Assembly: GCF_028890115.1 (NCBI RefSeq)
Contig: NZ_JARCJD010000007.1
Span: 110,499 to 174,498 of the forward strand
Source of the DNA: Phaeobacter sp. QD34_24
GTDB taxonomy: Bacteria; Pseudomonadota; Alphaproteobacteria; Rhodobacterales; Rhodobacteraceae
DNA length: 64,000 bases
Direction: 5' to 3'
Shown here: piece after piece, positions 1 to 8,260 of the stretch
Layout: each line of letters opens with the position of its first letter
Position numbering within the stretch: position 1 is the first letter of the stretch
The notes under the pieces: generated by a model
What the model was told of the DNA's origin: nothing
The model's database searches: none
The model's input: only the letters and a program-made list of their open reading frames with translations
Program-made: the position numbers and the translations under genes

Positions 1-19
1 ATATAAGGAATGACATCCC

Positions 20-469
20 ATGGCTGACAACAAACGTATCGTCCTGTCCAGCGACCACGCCGCCATCGACATGCGGCAGGCCATCGCGAAACATATCGCG
101 GCAAAGGGCTGGGAGGTGGTCGATATCGGCCCCACCACCCCCGAAAGCACCCATTATCCCAAGCACGGCGAAGCAGCGGCGCAAAAGGTTGCCTCGGGTG
201 ATTGCGCGCTGGGCATCATTCTCTGCGGTACCGGGCAGGGGATCATGATGGCGGCCAACAAGGTCAAGGGCATCCGCTGCGGTGTCTGCTCGGAACCCTT
301 CTCGGCCCGCATGACCCGGGAACACAACGATGCCAACATGCTGTCGATCGGGGCGCGCGTGGTCGGGGAATCGCTGGCGCTGGAGATCGTGGACGCCTTC
401 CTTGATGCCGCGTTCGAAGGCGGTCGCCACGGAACCCGCGTCGATATGATCAAGGAGATCGAAGCCTGA
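20..469 (+). CDS. rpiB: Ribose-5-phosphate isomerase B
   Basis: This 149-residue cytosolic enzyme interconverts ribose 5-phosphate and ribulose 5-phosphate in the pentose phosphate pathway. The RpiB/LacAB fold is visible: an SSDHA motif at residues 10-14, the catalytic cysteine Cys69 inside LCGTGQG (68-74), and the phosphate-contacting HNDANML segment (102-108). Length matches the family. The ATG at 20 follows an AAGGAATG Shine-Dalgarno-like stretch. It is the first gene in the window, so an upstream operon partner cannot be seen. A strong hairpin terminator follows at 493-522. Confidence 0.95.
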   Translation: MADNKRIVLSSDHAAIDMRQAIAKHIAAKGWEVVDIGPTTPESTHYPKHGEAAAQKVASGDCALGIILCGTGQGIMMAANKVKGIRCGVCSEPFSARMTREHNDANMLSIGARVVGESLALEIVDAFLDAAFEGGRHGTRVDMIKEIEA

Positions 470-492
470 GCGGTTTCGATCCTGCCAAAGAC

Positions 493-522
493 AAAAGAGC
501 CCCCGGATCCGGGGGCTCTTTT
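493..522. terminator. Bidirectional intrinsic terminator after rpiB and azoR
   Basis: A perfect inverted repeat has arms AAAAGAGCCCCCGGA and its complement, so it carries a run of A on one side and TTTT on the other. It lies between the convergent rpiB stop (469) and azoR stop (554) and can serve both. Confidence 0.85.
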
Positions 523-553
523 CGTTTCTATGAGAGCGGGTGCGGGAGCCGGA

Positions 554-1135
554 TCAGGCCGCCAGCGCCTCGATCTGGGATTTTGCCTTGGCGAGGGCGG
601 CGCCTTCGTCGATGGCCAGGGTGTCGGCTGCCACGATCTCGACCTCGGTGATGCCCATGAAGCCCAGCATGTGGCGCAGGTATCCGGTTGCAAAGTCGAT
701 GGCCGATCCGGCCTCGGTGCCGCCCGAGGCAACCGCGATGATGGCGCGCTTGCCTTCCAGCAGGCCAGCGGGGCCTGCCTCGCTATAGGCGAAGGTCAGG
801 CCAACGCGGGCGACCAGGTCGATCCAGGCCTTCAGGCCGGCAGGCACCGAGAAGTTGTAGATCGGCGCACCGATCACCAGCGTGTCGGCGGCCTTCAGTT
901 CCCCGACCAGCGCGTCGGACAGGGCCAGCAGCCCTTTCTGTTCGTCGCTGCGCTGATCGGCAGGGGTGAAGTTGGCGCCGATCCAGGCCTCGTCCAGCAG
1001 TGGCAGCGGTGTCGCCAGGTCACGGCGGATCACCTCGTCAGCGCCGAGGCGCGCGACGATCTGGGCGGTCAGATCGCGGGAGACGGAGCCTTCGCGGCGG
1101 GCGGAGGAGTCGATATGCAATACGGTCTTGGTCAT
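554..1135 (-). CDS. azoR: FMN-dependent NADH-azoreductase
   Basis: The 193-residue product is a flavodoxin-fold NAD(P)H:quinone/azo reductase of the AzoR (AcpD) family, expected in the cytosol, that reduces quinones and azo dyes by two electrons using bound FMN. The sequence shows the FMN phosphate loop SSARREGSVSR at residues 10-20, the PIYNFSVPAGLKAWID signature at 91-106 and ASGG at 137-140. The ATG at 1135 was chosen because the family begins with MTKTVLHIDSS; the open frame continues upstream but without family similarity. It diverges from a LysR regulator, an arrangement in which the regulator commonly controls the reductase. Confidence 0.93.
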   Translation of the reverse strand: MTKTVLHIDSSARREGSVSRDLTAQIVARLGADEVIRRDLATPLPLLDEAWIGANFTPADQRSDEQKGLLALSDALVGELKAADTLVIGAPIYNFSVPAGLKAWIDLVARVGLTFAYSEAGPAGLLEGKRAIIAVASGGTEAGSAIDFATGYLRHMLGFMGITEVEIVAADTLAIDEGAALAKAKSQIEALAA

Positions 1136-1224
1136 TGTGTTTTGTCCTGTTCTGGGGTGAAGCTTTGAAAACACAAATGTGTCATTGCAATTTTGAACGC
1201 AATTCTCGATATTATCACAGGATA

Positions 1225-1240
1225 TGCGCAAATTTGCACA
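1225..1240. promoter_or_regulatory. Candidate LysR operator between azoR and the LysR gene
   Basis: TGCGCAAATTTGCACA is a near-palindrome with the perfect core GCAAATTTGC (1228-1237). It lies in the 142-base divergent intergenic region, 38 bases before the regulator start. Related TGCAAAT/TTGCAAT fragments occur nearby at about 1184-1190 and 1255-1261. LysR proteins bind interrupted dyads in such divergent regions; assignment to this regulator is inferred. Confidence 0.4.
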
Positions 1241-1277
1241 TGGGGCCGCCCTCTGCAAATTGACAACGGAGAGACAG

Positions 1278-2156
1278 ATGGAAAACTGGGATGAGGTGCG
1301 CACGGCCTATCAGGTGGCGCGTATGGGCACCGTCAGCGGCGCCGCCGAGGTCTTGGGCGTCCACCACGCCACGGTGATCCGCCATATCGACGCGATCGAG
1401 GCGCGCCTGGGAGTCAAACTGTTCCAGCGCCATGCCCGTGGCTATACCCCGACCGAATCCGGGCAGGATCTGTTGCGGGTGGCGCAGACCACCGATGACC
1501 AGTTCAGCCAGCTGGCCGGGCGGCTCAAGGGGCAGGGCGACGAGGTCACCGGCGAATTGGTCGTCACCTCCCTGTCCTCCCTGTCGCACCTTCTGGTGCC
1601 GGTTCTGACGGATTTCCAGCAGATGCATCCGGGATTGATCATCCGCTACCTGACCGGAGAGCGCCTGTTCCGTCTGGAATACGGCGAGGCCCATGTGGCA
1701 ATCCGGGCCGGGAATGGGCCGGACCAGCCCGATAACGTGGTGCAACCCTTCCTCAGCCAGCGGGTCGGTATGTTTGCAACGACCGATTACGTGGAACGGC
1801 AAGGCCTGCTCGGTGGCGTGGAGGACCTGCACAACCACCGCTTTGTGGGCAGCGACAATGAGAACAGCCGGGCGCCGTTCTACCGCTGGCTGCGCGAGCA
1901 TACGACGCCGGAGACCATCATGTTCCGCTGTACCGATGGGGTTGCCATGCAGGAGGCGGTGCTTGCCGGGGCGGGGATCGGTTTCCTCTCGCTCTGGGAG
2001 GCCGCGCGTCACGACAACCTTGTGCAGATGATGGAACCCTTGAAGGAATGGGAGGGCAGCCTGTGGCTGGTCACCCATGTGGATCTGCATCGCACCAACA
2101 AGGTGCAGAGCTTCCTCAAGTTCCTGAAAGAAAGGTCCAAGGAATGGGTGGCCTGA
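1278..2156 (+). CDS. LysR-family transcriptional regulator
   Basis: The 292-residue protein has an N-terminal winged helix-turn-helix at about residues 3-62, with the HTH near 18-37 (TVSGAAEVLGVHHATVIRHI), followed by a substrate-binding-type effector domain. The start at 1278 follows GGAGAGAC and gives the usual LysR N-terminus; an in-frame ATG at 1224 would add 18 residues with no family similarity. The gene diverges from azoR and overlaps the next gene, a DMT transporter, by 13 bases, so it may control either or both. The effector is unknown. Confidence 0.9.
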   Translation: MENWDEVRTAYQVARMGTVSGAAEVLGVHHATVIRHIDAIEARLGVKLFQRHARGYTPTESGQDLLRVAQTTDDQFSQLAGRLKGQGDEVTGELVVTSLSSLSHLLVPVLTDFQQMHPGLIIRYLTGERLFRLEYGEAHVAIRAGNGPDQPDNVVQPFLSQRVGMFATTDYVERQGLLGGVEDLHNHRFVGSDNENSRAPFYRWLREHTTPETIMFRCTDGVAMQEAVLAGAGIGFLSLWEAARHDNLVQMMEPLKEWEGSLWLVTHVDLHRTNKVQSFLKFLKERSKEWVA

Positions 2157-3055
2157 CGCCTGCCCTGAAGGGGCATCTGGCCATGCTGTTGTTCTCGGCG
2201 CTGGTGGCGGGGTCTTTCTCGCTGGGCGTGATGGTGGCCAATGAGATCGCGCCCGCAGCATTGAACGCGGCGCGCTTTGCCTTGGCTGCGGTGATCATCG
2301 GCGCGGTTGCGCTTGGGACGCGGAAACTCCGCGCCAGTCATTTCCATGCGCCCTGGCGGTTCCTGGTGCTGGGCGGGCTGTTCGCGGCCTATTTCGTGCT
2401 GATGTTCTACGGGTTGAAGACGGCGGATCCGGTCAGCGCCTCGGCGGTTTTCACCCTGACCCCGGTGATGAGCGGGGTGTTCGGCTGGATCCTGTTGCGG
2501 CAGGTGACCACCCCGCGCATGGCGCTGGCGCTGGCCATTGGTGCCACGGGCGCGCTTTGGGTGATCTTTCGCGCTGACTGGTCCGCCTTCGTCGTCTTTG
2601 AGATCGGCCAGGGCGAGATGATTTATTTCCTCGGGTGCGTCTCCCACGCGATCTATACGCCCATGGTGCGCAAGCTGAACCGGGGCGAGCCTGCGGTGAG
2701 TTTCACCTTTGGCATGCTGATTGCGGGTGCGGTGATCCTGACGGTCTTTGGCTGGAGCGACATCCGCACGACCGCTTGGACCGACCTGCCGGGCATCGTC
2801 TGGGTGGGGCTGTTCTATCTGGCGATCTTTGCCAGCGCGACGACCTTCGTGCTGCTGCAATACGCGACCCTGCACCTGCCCTCGGCCAAGGTGATGGCCT
2901 ATACCTATCTCACCCCCTCTTGGGTGATCGTCTGGGAAGTGGCGCTGGGCCGCCCGGTGCCCTCGGGGTTGCTGCTGGTGGGGATCGCGCTGACGGTGAT
3001 CGCGCTGGTGCTGCTCTTGGAGGATGACGCGAAACCTGCCCGCGCGCCGAGCTGA
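2144..3055 (+). CDS. EamA/DMT-family transporter
   Basis: This 303-residue inner-membrane protein of the drug/metabolite transporter superfamily has about ten hydrophobic segments in two EamA repeats (roughly residues 10-140 and 155-295). Family members export amino acids or other small metabolites; the substrate cannot be read from the sequence. The ATG at 2144 lies inside the end of the LysR gene, after AAAGAAAGG, which suggests translational coupling. A shorter in-frame start, MLLFSALVAG, is 13 codons downstream. Confidence 0.88.
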   Translation: MGGLTPALKGHLAMLLFSALVAGSFSLGVMVANEIAPAALNAARFALAAVIIGAVALGTRKLRASHFHAPWRFLVLGGLFAAYFVLMFYGLKTADPVSASAVFTLTPVMSGVFGWILLRQVTTPRMALALAIGATGALWVIFRADWSAFVVFEIGQGEMIYFLGCVSHAIYTPMVRKLNRGEPAVSFTFGMLIAGAVILTVFGWSDIRTTAWTDLPGIVWVGLFYLAIFASATTFVLLQYATLHLPSAKVMAYTYLTPSWVIVWEVALGRPVPSGLLLVGIALTVIALVLLLEDDAKPARAPS

Positions 3056-3061
3056 TCCCGC

Positions 3062-3409
3062 CTATTCGCGGGTCTCATCCTCGCCGCCCAGTTCGGAAGC
3101 GAGGAAGCGTTCAAAGGCATCGAGGTTCACCGGCTCGAACTGGCCAAAGCCCTGCATCCAGACCGAAGCGCCGCGCAGCGCATCCGGTTGCAGCTTGCAC
3201 CATTTCACCCGGCCGCGTTTTTCCTGCGCGATCAACCCTGCGCGGGTCAGGATGGTCAGATGCTTGGAAATCGCCGCCAGCGACATCTCGAAGGGTTCGG
3301 CCACATCGGTCACGGCCATGTCGTCTTCCAGCAGCATGGTCAGGATCGCCCGCCGGGTGGGATCGGCGAGGGCGGCAAAGACGGTATCGAGATCAGCGCG
3401 GTCAGTCAC
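3062..3409 (-). CDS. ArsR-family winged-helix regulator
   Basis: The 115-residue protein matches the ArsR/SmtB fold. It begins with the typical VFAALADPTRRAIL helix (10-23), has a recognition HTH around 33-52 (VTDVAEPFEMSLAAISKHL) and a wing near 60-72. It lacks the CxC or other cysteine/histidine metal site of the metal-sensing members, so it more resembles the non-metal group often found next to SRPBCC-domain genes. No such partner is adjacent; it converges with the DMT transporter. The target is unknown. Confidence 0.88.
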   Translation of the reverse strand: MTDRADLDTVFAALADPTRRAILTMLLEDDMAVTDVAEPFEMSLAAISKHLTILTRAGLIAQEKRGRVKWCKLQPDALRGASVWMQGFGQFEPVNLDAFERFLASELGGEDETRE

Positions 3410-3692
3410 CCCTTGGCGTTAGACGCAAGGGTCTGACCGGTCAAGGCCCGGCTTGGCATCACAGGCGCCCGTTTTGGGGTGATTTTCTTACTTAACCGGA
3501 GGGTTGAATGAGGATTTTGCCCTGGAATCTCCAGCCCCTGGCTGCCCGGCTCCTACATCGGCTGAGTTTCCTTGGCAGAATTGTATTTTAAATCAATCTA
3601 TTAGGAGCTGTTCCGCAGTCCCATCTGAACAATTGACTCTTTACCCCGCACCCCTTAGCACCCTCATCAGAATTCGCGTGAGGATGGCGCCC
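3410..3692. other. Intergenic region upstream of the F0 operon
   Basis: This 283-base gap holds the leader of the ArsR gene on the minus strand and must hold the F0 operon promoter on the plus strand. Possible elements are TTGACT at 3633-3638 and a poor TTAGCA match at 3655-3660. A reading frame with a GGAGGG-TTG start (3504) runs in frame into atpI, but its sequence looks non-coding. The middle part (3585-3640) is noticeably richer in A and T than the surroundings. Confidence 0.4.
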
Positions 3693-4028
3693 GTGACAGA
3701 TGATGACCAAAAGCAGCGCATGGCGCAGCTGGAGGCCAGACTGGCGGAGGCGCGTAAGGCCCAGGAGCCCAAGCCGCGCGCGGATGAGCACTATTCCCTG
3801 GCCAACCAGGCCTGGCGGATGGTGATCGAATTGGTGGCCGGTCTTGGGATCGGCTTTGGCATCGGATACGGGCTGGACCAGCTGTTTGGAACCCTGCCCA
3901 TCTTCATGGTGCTGTTCATATTGCTGGGGCTTGCCGCCGGGGTGAAGACGATGCTTCGCACTGCGCAGGAGATCCAGAACGAGAAACTGGCCGAAGAGGC
4001 CGACAAAAATGCGCAAGACCGGGGCTGA
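3693..4028 (+). CDS. atpI: ATP synthase accessory protein I (AtpI/AtpZ type)
   Basis: This small membrane protein (111 residues from the GTG at 3693) begins with a charged helix rich in Arg, Glu and Lys and then has two transmembrane segments separated by a short turn (about residues 44-66 and 69-90), the AtpI/AtpZ pattern. Family members assist assembly or Mg2+ supply of the F1F0 synthase and usually head the operon, as here. GTG at 3693 has AGG nine bases upstream; an ATG at 3684 would add three residues but places that AGG directly against the start. atpB follows after 40 bases. Confidence 0.85.
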   Translation: MTDDDQKQRMAQLEARLAEARKAQEPKPRADEHYSLANQAWRMVIELVAGLGIGFGIGYGLDQLFGTLPIFMVLFILLGLAAGVKTMLRTAQEIQNEKLAEEADKNAQDRG

Positions 4029-4068
4029 CCCACAAGGGGCAGCTTTCGGCGACAGGAGACACGGACAG

Positions 4069-4869
4069 ATGGGCAAGATTTTCTTTTTCGCGGCACTGGC
4101 GCTGGTCGTCGTTTCGGGCTTCCTTTTCGCGCCCGAGCATGCCGCCCTGGCGATCCACCCGATGGACCAGTTCAACGTGAGCCCGCTTTTTGGTGATCAC
4201 ATCGCCTGGTACACCCCGACCAACGTGACCCTGTGGATGGGCCTGGCGATCGTCGCGGTCTTTGCCCTGCTGGTTCTGGGCTCCTCGCGCCGCGCCATCG
4301 TTCCGAGCCGCGCCCAGTCGGTTGCGGAACTGGCCTATGGCTTCATCTACAAAATGGTTGAGGACGTTGCCGGCAAGGACGGTGTGAAGTTCTTCCCCTA
4401 CATCATGACCCTGTTCATGTTCATCGTGATGGCGAACTTCCTGGGCCTGATCCCCGGCTCCTTCACCACCACCTCGCATATCGCCGTGACCGCCGTTCTG
4501 GCCGCCTTGGTCTTCTTCACCGTGACCATCGTCGGTTTCGTCAAGAATGGCGTCGGCTTCCTTGGCCTGTTCTGGGTGTCGAGCGCGCCGCTGGCACTGC
4601 GCCCCATCCTGGCCATCATCGAGCTTATTTCCTACTTCGTGCGCCCCGTCAGCCACAGCATCCGTCTTGCTGGTAACGTCATGGCTGGCCACGCGGTTCT
4701 GAAGGTGTTCGCAGGTTTTGCCGCCGCTCTGGGCGCGTTCAGCTTCCTGCCGATCTTCGCCATCACCGCAGTCTACGCCCTCGAAGTTCTGGTGGCCTTC
4801 ATCCAGGCCTATGTGTTCACCATCCTGACCTGCGTGTACCTCAAGGACGCACTGCACCCGAGCCACTAA
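4069..4869 (+). CDS. atpB: ATP synthase F0 subunit a
   Basis: The 266-residue subunit a forms the proton half-channels of the F0 motor in the inner membrane. The conserved stator arginine is Arg199 in [12 protein letters not shown], with Asn203 and His208 nearby, and there are five to six membrane helices. The ATG at 4069 follows AGGAG (4054-4058) and adds a hydrophobic N-terminal segment of about 20 residues before [11 protein letters not shown], where many homologs begin; that segment may be a cleaved or membrane-inserted leader. It is followed 83 bases later by atpE. Confidence 0.96.
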   Translation: MGKIFFFAALALVVVSGFLFAPEHAALAIHPMDQFNVSPLFGDHIAWYTPTNVTLWMGLAIVAVFALLVLGSSRRAIVPSRAQSVAELAYGFIYKMVEDVAGKDGVKFFPYIMTLFMFIVMANFLGLIPGSFTTTSHIAVTAVLAALVFFTVTIVGFVKNGVGFLGLFWVSSAPLALRPILAIIELISYFVRPVSHSIRLAGNVMAGHAVLKVFAGFAAALGAFSFLPIFAITAVYALEVLVAFIQAYVFTILTCVYLKDALHPSH

Positions 4870-4952
4870 GGCAGGATTGTACCCTCATCCGGGTGGGCCA
4901 GATGGCCCTCCCGAGACCCTAAATCACCAATTCCATCGTAAGGAGAGAAATC

Positions 4953-5189
4953 ATGGAAGGCGATATCGCACAACTCGGTCAGTTCATCGGCGCAGGCCTG
5001 GCAGCAATCGGTTCCGGCGCAGCCGCAATCGGTGTGGGCCACGTTGCCGGCAACTTCCTGGCAGGCGCTCTGCGCAACCCGTCGGCAGCCGCCGGCCAGA
5101 CCGCAACCCTCTTCATCGGCATCGCGTTTGCAGAAGCCCTGGGCATCTTCTCGTTCCTGGTCGCTCTGCTGCTGATGTTCGCTGTCTAA
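4953..5189 (+). CDS. atpE: ATP synthase F0 subunit c
   Basis: The 78-residue proteolipid forms the rotating c-ring. Two hydrophobic helices are joined by the polar loop Arg41-Asn42-Pro43, and the proton-carrying carboxylate is Glu61 in AFAEALGIF. No sodium-binding pattern is visible, so proton coupling is expected. A clear AAGGAGAG ribosome site precedes the ATG, consistent with the high copy number of c relative to the other subunits. Confidence 0.97.
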   Translation: MEGDIAQLGQFIGAGLAAIGSGAAAIGVGHVAGNFLAGALRNPSAAAGQTATLFIGIAFAEALGIFSFLVALLLMFAV

Positions 5190-5274
5190 GACCTCAGGAA
5201 CCTCAATCCTTACGGCCGGGCGGCGCGGATCTTCGCGCTGCCCGGTGTAACGGCAAGTTCCCAAGGAGAACGAC

Positions 5275-5823
5275 ATGGCATCAAACACGCAAGAGGCAGC
5301 ACACGGCGCAGCAGATGCCGCGCACGGCTCTGCACCGGGCATGCCGCAACTGGATTTTTCGACCTTCGGAAACCAGATCTTCTGGCTCGCCGTTGCGCTG
5401 GTCGTGATCTACCTCATCCTGTCGCGCGTAGCCCTGCCCCGCATTGCGGCGGTACTGGCCGAACGCCAGGGAACGATCACCAACGACCTCGCCGCGGCTG
5501 AAGATCTGAAAGCCAAGGCGGTCGAGGCCGAAAACGCATATAACAAGGCCCTGGCCGACGCCCGCGCGGAAGCGCAGCGCATCGCCGCCGAGGCCCGTGC
5601 CGAAATTCAGGCCGATCTGAACGACGCAATCGCCAAGGCGGATGCGCAGATCACCGAAAAGGCCGCCGAGTCTGAAAAGGCCATCGCCGAAATCAAGGCG
5701 GGCGCGCTGGACAGCGTCAAGACCGTGGCCAATGACACCGCAGAGGCGCTGGTTGCAGCCCTGGGCGGCAAGTCGGACGCCAAAGCCATCGCGGCTGCGG
5801 TTGACGAGCGGATGAAAGGATAA
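5275..5823 (+). CDS. atpF2: ATP synthase F0 subunit b'
   Basis: This 182-residue peripheral-stalk subunit has a polar Ala/His-rich N-terminus of about 30 residues, one membrane helix (about 35-52), then a long Ala/Glu/Lys-rich coiled coil to the end. The presence of two different b-type genes, b' and b, side by side is typical of photosynthetic bacteria and alphaproteobacteria, where they form a heterodimeric stalk. It follows atpE and precedes atpF by four bases. Confidence 0.93.
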   Translation: MASNTQEAAHGAADAAHGSAPGMPQLDFSTFGNQIFWLAVALVVIYLILSRVALPRIAAVLAERQGTITNDLAAAEDLKAKAVEAENAYNKALADARAEAQRIAAEARAEIQADLNDAIAKADAQITEKAAESEKAIAEIKAGALDSVKTVANDTAEALVAALGGKSDAKAIAAAVDERMKG

Positions 5824-5827
5824 GGAC

Positions 5828-6385
5828 ATGCGCACAGTACTGGCAATTGCCCTGACCCTTGGCGCCACCTCGCCTGCCTTTGCTGCCGGTGGTGGTATGG
5901 ACCTGTCCAACACCAACCTGGTTGTTGCTCTGGCCTTCATCCTGTTCATCGGCATCCTGCTGTTCGCCAAGGTTCCGACCTTGATCGGCGGTCAGCTGGA
6001 CCAACGTGCCGAAGGCATCCAGAAAGAGCTGGACGAAGCCCGCGCCCTGCGTGAAGAGGCCCAGACCATTCTGGCCTCCTACGAGCGCAAGCAGCAGGAA
6101 GTTCAGGCTCAGGCGGATCGCATCGTGGCAGCTGCCCGCGAAGACGCCGAAAAGGCCGCTGCAGAAGCCAAGGTCGATCTGGAAAAGTCGATTGCGCGCC
6201 GTCTGGCCGCAGCCGAGGATCAGATCGCTTCCGCCGAAGCTTCGGCCGTGAAGGAAGTCCGCGATCAGGCGATCTCCATCGCCGTTGCAGCCGCCGACCA
6301 GGTGATTGCAAAGCAGATGACCGCAACCGAAGCGAACAAGCTGATCGAAGCGGCTATCGCGGATGTGGACGCCAAACTGCACTAA
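5828..6385 (+). CDS. atpF: ATP synthase F0 subunit b
   Basis: The 185-residue second stalk subunit starts with a signal-like hydrophobic stretch ending in SPAFAAGGG (about residues 1-23), followed by a membrane helix (about 29-47) and a long charged coiled coil. Homologs in Rhodobacteraceae share the N-terminal leader-like segment; whether it is cleaved is not known from sequence. It closes the F0 operon, and a terminator follows 25 bases later. No F1 genes (atpHAGDC) are adjacent, so F1 must be encoded elsewhere. Confidence 0.94.
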   Translation: MRTVLAIALTLGATSPAFAAGGGMDLSNTNLVVALAFILFIGILLFAKVPTLIGGQLDQRAEGIQKELDEARALREEAQTILASYERKQQEVQAQADRIVAAAREDAEKAAAEAKVDLEKSIARRLAAAEDQIASAEASAVKEVRDQAISIAVAAADQVIAKQMTATEANKLIEAAIADVDAKLH

Positions 6386-6410
6386 GCGGCACCATCAACG
6401 CTGAATTCGA

Positions 6411-6437
6411 AAAACCCGGCCCTGGTGGCCGGGTTTT
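6411..6437 (+). terminator. Intrinsic terminator of the F0 operon
   Basis: AAAACCCGGCC, a TGGT-type loop and GGCCGGGTTTTTT form a GC-rich stem followed by six T, immediately after atpF. Confidence 0.9.
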
Positions 6438-6534
6438 TTGTATGCAGCAACCGGCTGTGCGGTGGCCGACCTTCGCAGGCACGTGGCAGAGACGCGGCCG
6501 CTCCATTCGTCCTGCAGGACCTGTCCAAACGGGG

Positions 6535-6552
6535 CCTATCCATAAGGATAGG
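6535..6552. repeat. Short perfect hairpin in the atpF downstream region
   Basis: CCTATCC-ATAA-GGATAGG is a perfect 7-base inverted repeat with a 4-base loop. A 12-base palindrome GTCCTGCAGGAC lies just upstream at 6509-6520. Both lie in the 267-base gap between atpF and the next candidate gene. No T-run follows, so it is not a standard terminator. Confidence 0.6.
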
Positions 6553-6652
6553 GCGTATGATCAGACGCACCTTTCCTATGCGCTTTGGTGGCGCTGCGCG
6601 ATCTGCCGGATTGTTTTAAAACTGTAATCAACACGCAATGAAGGAAAGACCC

Positions 6653-6862
6653 ATGGCAGTTGAAACAGGTATTACCAGAGCCTTTGAAATCACCGGTTCC
6701 GCGGTGAAGTTTCAGCCACTGTCCCTTCGTGCAGCCGCGGAAGCCGCGGAACCAGGGCGGATCATATCCACGCAATGCTATGGCCTCGGGCTTCCAAGCC
6801 TGAGCTATCGACGCGCTCCCAGCGGCAAGACCACCTTTCTGGAACGATTTTCAGCCGCATAA
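6653..6862 (+). CDS. Small uncharacterised protein (possible gene)
   Basis: This 69-residue frame starts at an ATG preceded by AAGGAAAG seven bases upstream, a good ribosome site. I do not recognise the product; it has no membrane segment or known motif, and codon use is less biased to G/C third positions than in neighbours. The DNA within it holds a 10-base inverted repeat, GGTTCCGCGG (6695-6704) and CCGCGGAACC (6744-6753), so the region could instead be a structured RNA. The call rests mainly on the ribosome site. Confidence 0.35.
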   Translation: MAVETGITRAFEITGSAVKFQPLSLRAAAEAAEPGRIISTQCYGLGLPSLSYRRAPSGKTTFLERFSAA

Positions 6863-6961
6863 CCCGTTGCGCAACGCGTTAGCCATTACACCGTATACCG
6901 GCTGTTCACACCCAAGCGCTAAACTGCCCGCACAGGCAGAGGCGTTTGGGGAATTCAGTAG

Positions 6962-7351
6962 ATGTCGGATCTGGCGCAACAGATCAAACAGGCCATGGGA
7001 TCGCATGGCTGCTGGAAGCTGCAACTGTCAGAGGCCGTGGCCAAGGGCAGGTTGAGCAGCAGTTCTCTGGAGATTTCGCGGGACGATCTTTGCACCTTTG
7101 GCAAGTGGCTGCGGCAGCTGTCTCAGGATCCAGTGGTTGCCAATGCGGCAGAGTACCGGCTCGTGGTCGAGGCCCATGCGCGGTTCCACAAGGCTGCGGG
7201 GCAGATCGCCAGATGCGTTGAAAACGGCGAGGTCGAGGCGGCAGCAGCGCTGTTAAACGGGAGTGATTTCCAGAAGATCTCGGATCGGCTCACCTCGACG
7301 ATGGCGGATTGGCGCCAAAACCTGCAACCGGGTGTTTCGCACGGCGCCTGA
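6962..7351 (+). CDS. Free-standing CZB zinc-binding domain protein
   Basis: The 129-residue protein is essentially one CZB (chemoreceptor zinc-binding) four-helix domain. The expected 3His/1Cys zinc site is present: His15 in SHGCWKLQL, Cys44 in DDLCTFGKWL, and His72 and His76 in EAHARFH. CZB domains are usually the C-terminus of chemoreceptors or diguanylate cyclases and sense zinc or hypochlorous acid; here no signalling domain is attached and none is adjacent. It converges with the FadR-type gene. Its partner is unknown. Confidence 0.82.
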   Translation: MSDLAQQIKQAMGSHGCWKLQLSEAVAKGRLSSSSLEISRDDLCTFGKWLRQLSQDPVVANAAEYRLVVEAHARFHKAAGQIARCVENGEVEAAAALLNGSDFQKISDRLTSTMADWRQNLQPGVSHGA

Positions 7352-7357
7352 CCGGTT

Positions 7358-8128
7358 TCAGGATTTACTTCTTTCGTGCTCCAGCCTTTGGCGGGCGATC
7401 TCTGCATTGCGTTCGGCGCGCTGGTGATCCATCAGCGCCTGTTTCACATAGTCCAGATGGCGCTCGACCGCGGCGCGCGCACCACCCGGATCGCGGGCCT
7501 GCAGGGCCGCATTGATGGCGCGGTGCTGCTCCACTATGGCGTCATAGGTGGTGTACTGCTGGAACATGACCTTGCGATTGTAGAACACCCCCTCGCGCAG
7601 AAGGTCGATCATCGAGCGCATCATATGCAGCATGATCACGTTGTGGCTGGCATCCATGATGGCGGAGTGAAACTCGGCATCAAGCTGGGCCGCCTCTTCC
7701 GATTCAGCGGGGTTTCCTGCGGCTTCCATCTTGTCAAAGATGGTCTGGATCACCTGCAGATCATCGTCCGAGCCAAGCCGCGCTGCCCGTTCTGCCGCCA
7801 GGCCCTCAATGTCGCGGCGAAAGGACAGATAGTCAAAGACCGCTTCGTCATGGCTGGAAAACAGCTGCACCAGGGCAGGGGAGAAGGCCGAGCCAAGAAC
7901 ATCGCCCACAAAGACCCCGGATCCGGCTTTGGATGTCAGCAGCCCACGATCCTGCAATTCGCCGATCGCCTCGCGCAGCGACGGGCGCGACACGCCAAGA
8001 CGCTCGGCCAGTTCCCGTTCGGCCGGCAGGCGTTCGCCGGGCGACAGGATCCCGCGCAGAATCAACTGCTCGATCTGGCGCACAACCGAGGTGGAGAGCT
8101 TTTCGGGTTGGACTTTCTGAAACGGCAT
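7358..8128 (-). CDS. FadR-subfamily GntR transcriptional regulator
   Basis: The 256-residue regulator has an N-terminal winged HTH (recognition region about residues 36-56, LPAERELAERLGVSRPSLREA) and a C-terminal FCD ligand domain whose usual metal ligands are present as Asp150, His154, His202 and His224. FCD members sense small carboxylic acids such as lactate, pyruvate or sugar acids. Start 8128 (MPFQKVQPEKL) is preferred over one 10 codons upstream because it gives the family N-terminus. It diverges from a PLP aminotransferase, with two similar dyads between them, so it probably controls that gene and itself. Confidence 0.9.
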   Translation of the reverse strand: MPFQKVQPEKLSTSVVRQIEQLILRGILSPGERLPAERELAERLGVSRPSLREAIGELQDRGLLTSKAGSGVFVGDVLGSAFSPALVQLFSSHDEAVFDYLSFRRDIEGLAAERAARLGSDDDLQVIQTIFDKMEAAGNPAESEEAAQLDAEFHSAIMDASHNVIMLHMMRSMIDLLREGVFYNRKVMFQQYTTYDAIVEQHRAINAALQARDPGGARAAVERHLDYVKQALMDHQRAERNAEIARQRLEHERSKS

Positions 8129-8175
8129 CGGTGCCTCGGACCCTGTAACTAGACACATGGAAGGGTGGTTGAATT

Positions 8176-8192
8176 GGTCAAATCATATGACC
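8176..8192. promoter_or_regulatory. Candidate GntR/FadR-type operator, copy 1
   Basis: GGTCA-N7-TGACC is a perfect 5-base dyad, extended by one further near-symmetric AAAT/ATAT step. It is 48 bases upstream of the regulator start. An AATT precedes it, as in several FadR-subfamily sites. A second copy with identical spacing is at 8261-8277. Confidence 0.5.
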
Positions 8193-8260
8193 GCGGCCCG
8201 CGCAAGCTTTCTAACCCGCGGCAACAAACGGAATGATCCGATCACTCTTTTGTAATAAAA

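Noticed and set aside
3504..3692. In-frame N-terminal extension of atpI starting at a TTG behind GGAGGG
   Set aside because: The added 60 or so residues have irregular composition with many Cys, Pro and Ser, no similarity to AtpI, and the segment is expected to contain the promoter.
6536..6775. A 79-codon minus-strand frame across the repeat-rich region after atpF
   Set aside because: It has no ribosome site and crosses the hairpins; the plus-strand small frame at 6653 has better support.
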